DNA of 38,344 nt. Source: Candidatus Poribacteria bacterium (lineage in GTDB: Bacteria; Poribacteria; WGA-4E; WGA-3G). Position 1 is the stretch's first letter. Each line of letters starts with the position of its first letter. The stretch lies in NCBI GenBank assembly GCA_028818705.1, contig JAPPNJ010000007.1:1-38344 (forward strand), written 5' to 3'. A program made the position numbers and the translations under genes. Below are positions 8,281 through 16,393 of the stretch, in pieces. The notes under the pieces are model-generated. The model searched no databases and was not told the origin of the DNA. It was given only the letters and a program-made list of their open reading frames with translations.

Positions 8281-8670
8281 TCACTCGGTCCCTCCCTTAA
8301 ATCCGACAGAGGCATTCATCATCCGTAGGAGTGTGTTAATCTCATCAGCATCCCAAACCTCATCTCTGTTGGCTTCTATGGCATACCTACCAACAGCCCT
8401 AATTTTGCGGAGGCTGATTTGACCAGTGAGGAAACTGAACGGGAGCTGCATACCAGCGGTTTTGACTCGGTCAAACGTAGCTTCAATATCGTACCGATCT
8501 ACACCTTCAGGTGCCTGTCGAATCAACGCGTCTTTTACCATGTCTGTGCCGAAACCGAATAATTCTTTGATAATAAACCATTGCAAAACCGCAAGGCACA
8601 CTGTGAGGATTAAGAGAATCGTTAAACCTTTGACGGTGTGTCGTTTCCATTTCCCGTTCTGGACAGCCAT
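8281..8670 (-). CDS. Conserved-looking single-TM protein of unknown function
   Basis: 129 residues. A basic N-terminus (NGKWKRHTVKG) is followed by one strong transmembrane helix at about 14-34, then an extracytoplasmic part that includes RQAPEGVDRYDIEATFDRVKTAG and ends VWDADEINTLLRMMNASVGFKG. No catalytic motif is seen. GGGGG lies about ten bases before the ATG, and a TTGACG-17-TAATAT promoter stands upstream. It heads a two-gene unit with the methyltransferase. I do not recognise it. Confidence 0.65.
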   Translation of the reverse strand: MAVQNGKWKRHTVKGLTILLILTVCLAVLQWFIIKELFGFGTDMVKDALIRQAPEGVDRYDIEATFDRVKTAGMQLPFSFLTGQISLRKIRAVGRYAIEANRDEVWDADEINTLLRMMNASVGFKGGTE

Positions 8671-8710
8671 GCTCGATTTACCCCCGGGCTGGATTCTATA
8701 TCTAACGCCT

Positions 8711-8739
8711 ATATTAGCACGTTACACGGATGTCGTCAA
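8711..8739 (-). promoter_or_regulatory. Promoter of the 8670-7488 unit
   Basis: TTGACG (8734-8739), 17 bp, TAATAT (8711-8716), with TGC before the -10 box. Confidence 0.6.
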
Positions 8740-8879
8740 CAGATTTTTCTATCAAATAAAGGGTATTTATGGTAAATTTTAGAATTATTTGGACATTGCG
8801 ATTAACACGGTCATTGGCATTCACAAGGGGTGTCCCTACAGACTACAGAGCATACGATGGAATTACGACCAAGAACAGA

Positions 8880-8903
8880 CGAGGTAGGGAAACCTCGCCT
8901 ACC
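8880..8903. repeat. Short intergenic palindrome (CGAGGT/ACCTCG type)
   Basis: CGAGGT (8880-8885) pairs with ACCTCG (8892-8897); alternatively GGTAGG (8883-8888) pairs with CCTACC (8898-8903). It is followed by AATTTTT. Related units occur at 10704-10715 and 24013-24031. The 283-base gap between 8670 and 8954 otherwise holds only the minus-strand promoter and an AT-rich stretch before ychF. Confidence 0.5.
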
Positions 8904-8953
8904 AATTTTTCAAACGTTTATAATTCGTTAAGTAGCAACTTGGGTTAATAAAA

Positions 8954-10048
8954 ATGAAGATAGGTATTGTCGGCAGACCGCAGGTTGGAAAAACGACAGT
9001 CTTTAACACTTTAGCCCAATCCAATGCAGAAATTGGGGGCTACACGACCCGTGGACAGGTAAACCTCAGTACTGCCAATATCCCAGACGAACGCTTGGAG
9101 AAACTATCAGAAATATTGCCGTCCAAAAAAATGACGCCTGCTATAATTGACTACGTAGATGTTGCTGGCGTAACCAAATCTGATGTGGAACAAGTGGAAT
9201 TAGATTCTGGAACACTCGCGGCACTTCGTACAGTCGATGCACTGGCGCATGTTGTCAGACTTTTTGAAGATCCGTCGGTGCCACACGTCGATGGGAGCAT
9301 TGACGCAGAACGCGATATTCAGAGTGTTTCCCTTGAGTTCGCATTCGCAGACCTGCAGATTGTTGAAGGCAGACTTACCCGACTCCGTAAACAATACCAA
9401 AGCCAGAAACTGCCAGAACAGCAAAGCGAAATCCGTCTGTTAGAAGTGTGTCAGCAGACCTTGGAAGAGGGAAAGCCGCTTCGCGTTCTTAACCTATCTG
9501 CCAATGAAGAGAAGTTGATACGAGGTTACGGGTTCTTGACGCAGAAGCCGTTGTTGTTGGTGTGCAATATCAGTGAAACGCAACTTGAGGCAGCCGAAGA
9601 TATTCTCGAAGACTTTAGAGAATATGAAGCGACACCACGAACAGCAATCATTGTGCTGGCGGCACAGTTAGAAATGGAACTCTCACAACTCGATACCGCT
9701 GATGCGGAGGTATTTATGGAAGAACTGGGATTGCGCGAATCCGCTTTAGAACGGTTCATTCAAACTTCGTATCAACTGTTGGGGTTGCTCACATTCTTTA
9801 CAATTAACGCAACAGAATCCCGTGCCTGGACCTTACCAAAAGGACAAACTGCTGTTGACGCAGCGGGGCGTATTCATACGGATTTCGCCAACGCTTTCAT
9901 CCGTTCAGAGACAATTAATTGGTCAGACTTGATAGCGTGCGGCAGCTACCCTGAAGCACGAAACAGAGGCTTGTTGAGATCCGAGGGGAAGACGTATCAG
10001 GTCCAAGAGGGTGATGTCCTACTAATTTTGGCGAATCCGACTAACTAA
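8954..10048 (+). CDS. ychF: YchF/Obg-like GTPase/ATPase
   Basis: 364 residues, the usual YchF length. P-loop GRPQVGKTT at 7-15, the G2-like GGYTTRGQVN, G3 as DVAGV near 69, a coiled-coil helical insert (about 130-175, RLTRLRKQYQSQKL), then VCNISE in the place of the YchF N-x-x-E nucleotide-specificity motif. The C-terminal TGS domain is clear: TFFTINATESRAWTLPKGQTAVDAAGRIHTDF followed by AFIRSETI. YchF binds ribosomes and hydrolyses ATP or GTP in stress and translation control. No Shine-Dalgarno is visible before ATG. The 3-prime end overlaps the convergent plsC-like gene by eight bases. Confidence 0.9.
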   Translation: MKIGIVGRPQVGKTTVFNTLAQSNAEIGGYTTRGQVNLSTANIPDERLEKLSEILPSKKMTPAIIDYVDVAGVTKSDVEQVELDSGTLAALRTVDALAHVVRLFEDPSVPHVDGSIDAERDIQSVSLEFAFADLQIVEGRLTRLRKQYQSQKLPEQQSEIRLLEVCQQTLEEGKPLRVLNLSANEEKLIRGYGFLTQKPLLLVCNISETQLEAAEDILEDFREYEATPRTAIIVLAAQLEMELSQLDTADAEVFMEELGLRESALERFIQTSYQLLGLLTFFTINATESRAWTLPKGQTAVDAAGRIHTDFANAFIRSETINWSDLIACGSYPEARNRGLLRSEGKTYQVQEGDVLLILANPTN

Positions 10049-10691
10049 GGGTCTGATCTCGCAAATCCGCAATCGCTTCCATTATTTGATTGCCCATGTG
10101 CTGGTACATTTCACGCCTTGTCTCGAATTCTTCGGTGATAAGTTCAAGAGGCTCACCAAAAGTAACAGTTAATTTTGCCCTGCGTAACCGTTTACTGTTG
10201 CGTGGCAGTACGCGTTCCGCGCCACTGTGAAAGACAGGAATAGTCGGCACACCGGCTCGGTGTGCGATAAAACAGGCACCGTCCCGCGCTTTACCTAATG
10301 TTCCATCAACACTACGGGTGCCTTCTGGAAATATCAGTACAGCGTTACCTTCTTTCAAAAGAGAAATTGTCTTCCGCAATGCACCTAAGTCCGGCGCCCC
10401 TCTATTTACAGGATAGGCATTATAGACTGCGATGAGTTTCCCCAAGCCGGGAATGTCAAAAGCATTACTCCGCGCCATGTAATGAACCTCACGATTGGCA
10501 GCGGAACCTACAATCACAGGATCAAGGAAACTGACGTGATTTGAAAGGAACAACACACCGCCTTCTCTCGGGATATGATTAACACCTTGTGCCTCAAGGC
10601 GTCCTACAGTTTTACAGAAAAGGCTCGTGAGTCGATGTCCCCATCGGTAGATGGGACGGGGTGTCCAGAATTGATTATTGGTATACCACAT
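10041..10691 (-). CDS. plsC: 1-acyl-sn-glycerol-3-phosphate acyltransferase family
   Basis: 216 residues. The PlsC domain shows NHVSFLD at 51-57 (catalytic His52 and Asp57 of the HX4D motif), the PVNRG block at about 94-98, FPEGTRS at 121-127 and VPTIPVFHSG near 147-156. It should transfer a second acyl chain to lysophosphatidic acid at the inner face of the cytoplasmic membrane. It follows cmk by 42 bp, an arrangement common in bacteria (cmk-plsC). A short palindrome with CTCTCCTAC lies in the gap. Acyl donor specificity is unknown. Confidence 0.88.
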   Translation of the reverse strand: MWYTNNQFWTPRPIYRWGHRLTSLFCKTVGRLEAQGVNHIPREGGVLFLSNHVSFLDPVIVGSAANREVHYMARSNAFDIPGLGKLIAVYNAYPVNRGAPDLGALRKTISLLKEGNAVLIFPEGTRSVDGTLGKARDGACFIAHRAGVPTIPVFHSGAERVLPRNSKRLRRAKLTVTFGEPLELITEEFETRREMYQHMGNQIMEAIADLRDQTLS

Positions 10692-10703
10692 AAAAGTAAA
10701 TCG

Positions 10704-10718
10704 GGTTTACAAACCTCT
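10704..10718. repeat. Degenerate short intergenic palindrome between cmk and plsC
   Basis: GGTTT-AC-AAACC followed by TCTCC, resembling the 24013-24031 unit and the GGTTACAAACC half-unit near 16379. It occupies most of the 42-base gap. Confidence 0.4.
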
Positions 10719-10733
10719 CCTACCTTACTATCA

Positions 10734-11405
10734 CTACTCGCTTTCACACACGTGGGCAACAATAAAATCAACCACTTCGTCAATTGTCTTATCGGTCGTA
10801 TCGACGATAATTGCATCGTCAGCAGTACGAAGGGGACTGTGTTCCCGTGTTGTATCTTTTTCATCGCGTGCGATGATCTCTGCTTCCACCGCTGCTAAGG
10901 TTGTATCCACATTTTGTGCCCGAAGTTCAGCGAGTCTACGCCTCGCCCGTTCTGTCACGGAGGCATCAAGGTAAAACTTAAAATCGGCATTGGGAAAAAC
11001 AATGGTGGTTAAATCCCTTCCTTCTGCGATGATGCTCCCTTCTGCACCGATTCGCTGTTGGTGCTTCACAATCTCATGACGAATCTCCGGTATTTTCGCA
11101 ACATCCGCAACGAGTCTATTGACTGCTGGCGTGCGGATTTGAATAGACACATCCTCGGCATTGAGTAAAATCGTTTTACCATTATCTCTAAATTCAATGT
11201 GGCATGCTTTCACTCGATCAATCAATTTTGGGCTATCCGCTGGCAGTGCATCAGCTATTGCCAACAAAGTTACGGCTCGGTACATCGCACCGGAATCGAG
11301 ATAAAGCAATCCGAGTTTTTCTGCGACGCGTCGAGCCACCGTGCTTTTTCCAGACCCGGCGGGTCCATCCATCGCAATCGTCCCCTGAGATCCAATCTTT
11401 TTCAT
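10734..11405 (-). CDS. cmk: Cytidylate kinase
   Basis: 223 residues, normal for bacterial Cmk. P-loop GPAGSGKST at 14-22, the LYLDSGAMYRA substrate motif at about 34-44, VAKIPEIRHEIVKHQQRIG in the NMP-binding insert, the EGRDLTTIVFPNA lid-region motif near 129-141 and FYLDASVTERARRR. It phosphorylates CMP and dCMP with ATP. AGGAGG precedes the ATG and the gene starts seven bases after tyrA ends, so the two are co-transcribed. Usual Cmk has GRDIGTVV; here the Ile-Gly is Leu-Thr, a modest departure. Confidence 0.93.
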   Translation of the reverse strand: MKKIGSQGTIAMDGPAGSGKSTVARRVAEKLGLLYLDSGAMYRAVTLLAIADALPADSPKLIDRVKACHIEFRDNGKTILLNAEDVSIQIRTPAVNRLVADVAKIPEIRHEIVKHQQRIGAEGSIIAEGRDLTTIVFPNADFKFYLDASVTERARRRLAELRAQNVDTTLAAVEAEIIARDEKDTTREHSPLRTADDAIIVDTTDKTIDEVVDFIVAHVCESE

Positions 11406-11412
11406 GAGCCTC

Positions 11413-12309
11413 CTAACATTTTCTGCGTTTTTTAACTATAGCCTGTGCTTCCACAAGCACCCGTTCAATCTCAACAAGATTATCCGTTTGCAGTAAGGTT
11501 TTGAACTCTATTAGGTTTGCAACGATGTCATCAATTAATGATAAAAGGACATCGCCGTTTTGCGTAAAAATCCCAGTCCATAAGTCTGGTGAACCGGCGG
11601 CGATGCGGGTGGAATCGCGAAAGCCTGTCGCCGTAAAATCTAACGCTCGGCCATCGTCTGCTTCGACATCCGCAACGGTATTCGTGAGTATACTCGCGAT
11701 GAGATGGGGTAGGTGGCTTGCGGCACCGATGAGTCGATCATGTGTTTCAGGGGAAAGGAGATATGGCACTGCCCCAACAAATTCCCACAAACTTTTTACC
11801 AACGTCAAGGCATCTGGATCACTATTTTCTGTTGGTGTCAAAATACACTTAGCGTTTTCAAAAAGGGTTTCACGCGCTGCGCCCACACCAGTCTCGTGTG
11901 AACCCGCCATGGGGTGTCCACCTATAAAAGAAAAGGCACTCGATCCGTGTGTCTGTAAGTACTCTTCAACTGATCGGACTAACACAGACTTTGTGCTACC
12001 GGCATCTGTTAACACCATGCGATGCTGTTGTGAATCAGCAGATTCAGCAATGCGTTGCACCAACATGGGAATTAATTCAACAGGCGTGCAGATCACAACA
12101 AGATCGCTCCCGTGAATGCCTTCTTCTACCTCTGTTGTCACGGCATCAACAGCATCACATGTGAGTGCATTTTCAAGCCTACCGATGTTGCGTCCCAATC
12201 CGACACGTTCGCCCTGAAATCCGTTCTTTTTCAGCGCGAGTCCAAGCGAACCTCCGATTAAGCCGACACCCCATATTGTAATCCGACGCAGCTGCTGTAT
12301 TTGTGTCAT
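11413..12309 (-). CDS. tyrA: Prephenate/arogenate dehydrogenase
   Basis: 298 residues, a monofunctional TyrA. N-terminal NAD(P) fold GVGLIGGSLGLAL at about 14-26, VVICTPVELIP near 70-80, then GGHPMAGSHETGVGAA, the TyrA prephenate-binding motif with its conserved His. The helical C-terminal dimerisation domain contains GAASHLPHLIASIL and GFRDSTRIAAGSPDLW. It oxidatively decarboxylates prephenate in tyrosine synthesis. First gene of a tyrA-cmk-plsC operon; in many bacteria aroA stands between the first two, but not here. A TTGACA-18-TAAAAT promoter lies about 70 bp upstream. Confidence 0.92.
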   Translation of the reverse strand: MTQIQQLRRITIWGVGLIGGSLGLALKKNGFQGERVGLGRNIGRLENALTCDAVDAVTTEVEEGIHGSDLVVICTPVELIPMLVQRIAESADSQQHRMVLTDAGSTKSVLVRSVEEYLQTHGSSAFSFIGGHPMAGSHETGVGAARETLFENAKCILTPTENSDPDALTLVKSLWEFVGAVPYLLSPETHDRLIGAASHLPHLIASILTNTVADVEADDGRALDFTATGFRDSTRIAAGSPDLWTGIFTQNGDVLLSLIDDIVANLIEFKTLLQTDNLVEIERVLVEAQAIVKKRRKC

Positions 12310-12375
12310 AGAAGTCCAAGAAACCTTTAATCTGCGAACATGTCGCGGTATACCTCATGGATAGAAGTTCATTAT

Positions 12376-12405
12376 ATTTTAGGAGAATTGAAATATCTTT
12401 GTCAA
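12376..12405 (-). promoter_or_regulatory. Promoter of tyrA-cmk-plsC
   Basis: TTGACA (12400-12405), 18 bp, TAAAAT (12376-12381) on the minus strand. A second box, TATAAT, overlaps four bases further on. Confidence 0.65.
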
Positions 12406-12459
12406 GTGAAAAAGCTGACGCTCAACGGGTAGATGCGGTTTAGAATTTTGACGTTTTTC

Positions 12460-14379
12460 TCACCAAATAAATCGATACATCGGCTTCTCCAGAAAGATTC
12501 CGAGAAGTCCCCAGAAACTTCCGACTAAGAATTCTCCCAGAATTAGACCCAAAAAGAATGGGGCAAGGCGTCGGAACGTCTGGATGCCACCGAAGCGCAG
12601 AATCGCTAACTTGATAAAGTAGCTGATAAAGACCGAAAACCAGAAAAAGTTCACTGCCCAAGTTCCTGAGATTGCATACCCGATCGGATACAGGGGCCAC
12701 CAGAAAAATCGGATCCGAACTAAGGTCAGACCAAAGGCGAACAGAAGCCCACAGATCATAGCAATCAATGCCGGAATATCTACAGGCATCGGATTCGTTA
12801 GCCAACTCTGCGTGCGGTTAAATACAGAACCCGACCAGACTTCAATTGCCCCGCTTTCATAACCGATATGAAGTGCTCCCCAAAACGCAGCGAAAGGGCT
12901 CAGCACCATTGCCAGAAGCATCGCAACTGCCATCCGTCGCGAAGAACTCCCAGAGCGTTCCGCTAATTTGAAGCCCTCTAATTGACACGGCATCGTATTA
13001 CCCCGATAGGCACGATTGAAGCAGAATACAAGCGAAAACAACCCCAGATTCTGCCCGCCAAGCCGGCGCATCCCAAATATCTTGGGAAGCAGAACATCAG
13101 GACCCATAGAGCGAAGGTCGTGAATCGGCGGTCCCAATTCAGCACGGACACGGGTAATCACTGTCACCGTGGTCAGATGGATAGCAAAGACGAGCACTGC
13201 CACCCAAAAAGACATTCCCGCCATCCACCAAAAACCAGCGAGTAGTAGAAAGCCACCGATCAACCCTAATACTGCAGTGCGGTAGGAGATGGGATCGTTT
13301 GAGGTAGCTCTTTTACCCGTAGACCATGCCTGCTTGAGCACATCTCGCAGATGGTGACGTGCACTCCACAATGTCATGCACAATACACCGACACAGACGC
13401 CAAAGGACTGGTCAAAGATAAATGGGAATCCTGGAATCCGTTGTAAGCCAGCGATACTACCAAAAATCATCTCGAATTTCCAAAAGATGTAGAAAAACCA
13501 GAATGTGAATGAAAGGTCAAGAGGAATGAAATACGCCATGCCAATAACAAACGGAAAGAAGACGACAGGTGTCCAGCCGATTGCATTCCACGGTTTTGTC
13601 GTAAACAGCGGACGCAAATCATAGAATTCGCCACCGAGTCCCGGAAAGTTTGGAAACAGAAAATGGAGTCCATTAACAACATCTATCCCACCAGCGAGTA
13701 TTATCCCTACCCATAGCACCTTTGAACGAAAAAAACGTGCCGTTGTCATCCGATACGGCAACTCGATAATCGGATAACTGAGCCGTTCAACTTCAATCCA
13801 CTGCCTTCGCAGGATAACGTTGATGAAAAATGTCGTGGAAAGGAGAACAATAATAAACCCGCTCCACGCCAGCACAGGTTTCCACCACATTTGGAGATGC
13901 TGCTGTAAGTAAAGACTCGACTCGCCTGTAAAATAGACGGTCAACTTGTTTTTGTCCGTTAAGGCAAGCCAATCTGGAAGGTAACGGTGGAAGAGTGTTG
14001 CCCACTCGTTCTCTTCCGTTGCCAACCATCCAACTGTAGCGATATTGGTAATGATTACCTCAAAGAGATCGTGCCCACAGATAGCTGAAGCTACACACAG
14101 CATGGTATAGAGCGTTAGTAACTCGCCTTGTGTGAGTGCTGCGTTCGGTATGAATCGGCGGAGGAGTGTATTGAAGGCTATGAGGATAACGAGTGCGAAG
14201 ACGGTATTGAAATAGAGCGACATCGTTGTTGGGAAGCCTTGATCCCAACGCAGCGATGCGAAGACCCAGTAGTTATTGAAGGGAATCAGCGCAAGTCCAA
14301 GCCAAATAATCCGCCAACGGATTCTTCGGTGAGATGCAGACGTAGAAGAGGAACGGGAGCGTCGCAGCATATATGACAC
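12460..14379 (-). CDS. Large polytopic membrane protein, paralogue 1 (DUF6785/DUF6784-like)
   Basis: 639 residues with about a dozen or more hydrophobic segments and no recognisable catalytic motif. It aligns along its length with the product of 31430-33322; shared blocks include RRQWxExExLSYPxIxLPxxM, FFRSKxxWxG, LFPxxPxLxG, KPWNAIxWxPV and a closing FFLGLxLGEFxVxxFWG. I recall the family as DUF6785/DUF6784, found in Planctomycetes- and Poribacteria-like genomes, but cannot confirm that here. The N-terminus is basic and serine-rich. The start may be the GTG at 14377-14379 or the ATG at 14368-14370; neither has a clear ribosome-binding site. A transport role is conceivable but unsupported. 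Confidence 0.8.
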   Translation of the reverse strand: MSYMLRRSRSSSTSASHRRIRWRIIWLGLALIPFNNYWVFASLRWDQGFPTTMSLYFNTVFALVILIAFNTLLRRFIPNAALTQGELLTLYTMLCVASAICGHDLFEVIITNIATVGWLATEENEWATLFHRYLPDWLALTDKNKLTVYFTGESSLYLQQHLQMWWKPVLAWSGFIIVLLSTTFFINVILRRQWIEVERLSYPIIELPYRMTTARFFRSKVLWVGIILAGGIDVVNGLHFLFPNFPGLGGEFYDLRPLFTTKPWNAIGWTPVVFFPFVIGMAYFIPLDLSFTFWFFYIFWKFEMIFGSIAGLQRIPGFPFIFDQSFGVCVGVLCMTLWSARHHLRDVLKQAWSTGKRATSNDPISYRTAVLGLIGGFLLLAGFWWMAGMSFWVAVLVFAIHLTTVTVITRVRAELGPPIHDLRSMGPDVLLPKIFGMRRLGGQNLGLFSLVFCFNRAYRGNTMPCQLEGFKLAERSGSSSRRMAVAMLLAMVLSPFAAFWGALHIGYESGAIEVWSGSVFNRTQSWLTNPMPVDIPALIAMICGLLFAFGLTLVRIRFFWWPLYPIGYAISGTWAVNFFWFSVFISYFIKLAILRFGGIQTFRRLAPFFLGLILGEFLVGSFWGLLGIFLEKPMYRFIW

Positions 14380-14421
14380 CAGTCAGGATGCATGAAGATT
14401 TAAGCCCAAACGCGCGACGCT

Positions 14422-14450
14422 ATTATACTTCAGAATTGAACCCAATTCAA
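14422..14450 (-). promoter_or_regulatory. Promoter of large membrane protein 1
   Basis: TTGAAT (14445-14450), 17 bp, TATAAT (14422-14427) on the minus strand. It stands back-to-back with the TPR gene promoter, 12 bp apart. Confidence 0.65.
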
Positions 14451-14462
14451 CAAGTTTTTTCC

Positions 14463-14491
14463 TTGCAAAATCGGCGTAAATTTGGTAAAAT
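14463..14491 (+). promoter_or_regulatory. Promoter of TPR gene
   Basis: TTGCAA (14463-14468), 17 bp, TAAAAT (14486-14491), with TGG before the -10 box. The leader would be about 40 nt, very A/T-rich and without a Shine-Dalgarno. Confidence 0.65.
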
Positions 14492-14537
14492 AATATTGAA
14501 AATTAATCTTAAATAAACCTCTTATTTTTCTAAAAAA

Positions 14538-15269
14538 ATGGATAAAATAAAAGAAACACATTACAACCGCGGTATCGCGTATCTGGAAGCCGGAGAATAC
14601 AGCAGAGCAATTTGCGAATTTGAAACCCTCATAAAACAGAATGCGGGTTTTATAGGCGCACACTGTGCGCTTTGTCGCGCGTATCTCGAACAAGATGAAC
14701 TTGAGAAAGCATGCATCGCTGTCACAGCGGCACTAAAACTTGATGCAACCCACCAACCGGCGTTGCTGCTCGGTGGTATTATAACCGAAGCATATCACGA
14801 CAGGGGTAAAATCTACTTAGATGCCAAAAACTATGCTGAAGCCGTTGCAGCATTCCAAAACGCCATAGACTTTGACGCAGATTTAGGTGATAGTTCTCAG
14901 GTTTTTCATACTGAAAACACGCATATTCACGTTCACCTTGGTGCAGCCTACATTGGCATGAAACTATATCAGCACGCAGTCGAGGCACTACAGAACGCGA
15001 TAGCCCTTGAACCGGACCTTGTCGACGCCCACTATCACCTCGGCTACTCTTATGTGGAACAAGGCGAGTTTGACAAAGCAATACCACATCTTAAACGTGC
15101 CATAGCGATTGCGCCTCACCTCAAGCGGGCACACTACAACCTTGCGCGTGCCTACCAAGAATCAGGCGATTTGGAAGCAGCGGCACATACCATCACAGAA
15201 ATATTAAGGATTGATCCCAATTACCAACGTGCGCATGAACTGGTAGAAGCAATAAAGCAAGCACATTAG
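14538..15269 (+). CDS. Tetratricopeptide-repeat protein
   Basis: 243 residues, almost wholly TPR repeats: about 5-38 (YNRGIAYLEAGEYSRAICEF), 39-72, 84-117 (YHDRGKIYLDAKNYAEAVAAF), 130-160 (HLGAAYIGMKLYQHAVEAL), 161-194 (AHYHLGYSYVEQGEFDKAI) and 195-228 (AHYNLARAYQESGDLEAA). Each has the W/L-G-Y-A-P consensus spacing. There is no signal peptide, so it is probably a cytoplasmic scaffold. A 12-residue linker with DSSQVFHTENTH interrupts the array after the third repeat. Partners are unknown; the neighbouring genes are divergent or convergent. Confidence 0.88.
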   Translation: MDKIKETHYNRGIAYLEAGEYSRAICEFETLIKQNAGFIGAHCALCRAYLEQDELEKACIAVTAALKLDATHQPALLLGGIITEAYHDRGKIYLDAKNYAEAVAAFQNAIDFDADLGDSSQVFHTENTHIHVHLGAAYIGMKLYQHAVEALQNAIALEPDLVDAHYHLGYSYVEQGEFDKAIPHLKRAIAIAPHLKRAHYNLARAYQESGDLEAAAHTITEILRIDPNYQRAHELVEAIKQAH

Positions 15270-15296
15270 AGGTCACCACCCACCGAAGTACGCGAA

Positions 15297-15335
15297 ACAG
15301 CGGCATCGCGCGCACCATCTGCGCAATACCGCTGT
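15297..15335. terminator. Hairpin between convergent genes, possible bidirectional terminator
   Basis: ACAGCGG (15297-15303) pairs with CCGCTGT (15329-15335), with an inner GCGC/GCGC stem. It lies between the stops of the TPR and reductase genes. Only a weak T-rich run follows, so it could also be a repeat. Confidence 0.4.
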
Positions 15336-15373
15336 GTAAGTTACTCTTTCTATAAGCGTGAGTTTTTACCCAA

Positions 15374-16147
15374 CTATTCCTTAATCACAAAGAATTTTTC
15401 TTCTTTAATCCGCTCTTCTGGGAAACGCGCTCGCGCCCAGATCGCCTTCGCGTTTTCAATCATCTGTGGATGCCCGCATGCATAAACGACTGCATTCGTG
15501 TGGTCCATACCGAGCTGATCGCCGTATTTCCGAACGACATCTTCAGCACGTCCACTCTCGCCTTGCCATTCCGGGTCTTCCCACGGACGGCTCACTGTTG
15601 GGACAAACGTGAACCATTCTTCCTGCGATGCGAGTTCATTGAGTTCATCCATGTAATACCCAAGTTCCCAAGAACGGCTCGCACCGACGATCGCCAACAT
15701 CTGATGTGGACTCGCTTTGCCCTGTTCCTGTTCGATTTTTTGTGTCCGCGCAATGCTAATATAGGGTGCAGCACCCGTAACTGTTCCCGCCATGACGTGA
15801 CGCGTCATACCGCTTTCAGTGTCCAGCACAAATCGCCCGACGAGACGTTCACGAAAAAACACACTGTCTCCCAATTTCAGCTCCCAAAACAGAGGGGTTG
15901 TCTCGCCCTCCGGTACCAATTCCACGAAAACTTCCATAAACGGTTCATGCGGTGAGGAGACAATGGAATATGGACGTTGGACAATCTTTTCGCCAACTTG
16001 AAAACCGATTGTAGCGTATTGCCCGGGTATAAATGGTAATTGCTTATCAACACGGAACCTGAACGCCGCTAAATCCTCAGCAAAGTCCTCGCGTTCAATC
16101 AGTTCGCCTTTACAATATTGCACTCTGGAGCGTCTTCTTCTTCCCAT
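15374..16147 (-). CDS. fpr: Ferredoxin-NADP(+) reductase-like flavoprotein
   Basis: 257 residues from the ATG at 16145-16147, which has GAAGGGA at good spacing; an in-frame TTG fifteen bases earlier overlaps that site and is less likely. Domain order: FAD-binding barrel with FIPGQYATI and RPYSIVSSP (FAD-phosphate motif, about 58-66), then the NADP domain with GTVTGAAPYIS (about 120-130; usual GTGTGIAPF), a CGHPQMIENA motif near 225 and a C-terminal KEEKFFVIKE. Fpr-type enzymes move electrons between NADPH and ferredoxin or flavodoxin. The second glycine of the GTGTG loop is Val here. Confidence 0.87.
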   Translation of the reverse strand: MGRRRRSRVQYCKGELIEREDFAEDLAAFRFRVDKQLPFIPGQYATIGFQVGEKIVQRPYSIVSSPHEPFMEVFVELVPEGETTPLFWELKLGDSVFFRERLVGRFVLDTESGMTRHVMAGTVTGAAPYISIARTQKIEQEQGKASPHQMLAIVGASRSWELGYYMDELNELASQEEWFTFVPTVSRPWEDPEWQGESGRAEDVVRKYGDQLGMDHTNAVVYACGHPQMIENAKAIWARARFPEERIKEEKFFVIKE

Positions 16148-16171
16148 AATTTTTCCCTTCAAATTTTCTAT

Positions 16172-16258
16172 AGCAAGTTCAGCCCCTTCCCAGTAGGCCT
16201 TCCCAGTAACAGGAGGGAACCCGGACAGGGACCCCGGCGTTGTAAGCTACGCCGAAAA
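16172..16258 (+). repeat. Dispersed intergenic repeat, family A, copy 2
   Basis: Same order of blocks as 693-754: AGCAAGTT, GCCCCTTCCCAGTA, AGGGACCCC, GGCGT...ACGCC hairpin, GAAAA. It carries an internal repeat of the CCTTCCCAGTA block. It lies in the leader of the reductase gene, but opposite to the gene's direction. Confidence 0.6.
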
Positions 16259-16291
16259 GAAAATGATAGAATTTTGATTACCTTTTTATAC

Positions 16292-16319
16292 ATTATACCA
16301 AAACGGAAAATGAGAGCAA
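16292..16319 (-). promoter_or_regulatory. Promoter of reductase gene
   Basis: TTGCTC (16314-16319), 16 bp, TATAAT (16292-16297), with TGG before the -10 box. The leader is about 140 nt and contains repeat A. Confidence 0.55.
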
Positions 16320-16393
16320 GTTTTTTTATACAGCATTCATTTTTTCCGCTATTAACTGACAGACCGTGAGAGCGTCGGGGTTACAAACCGCTC

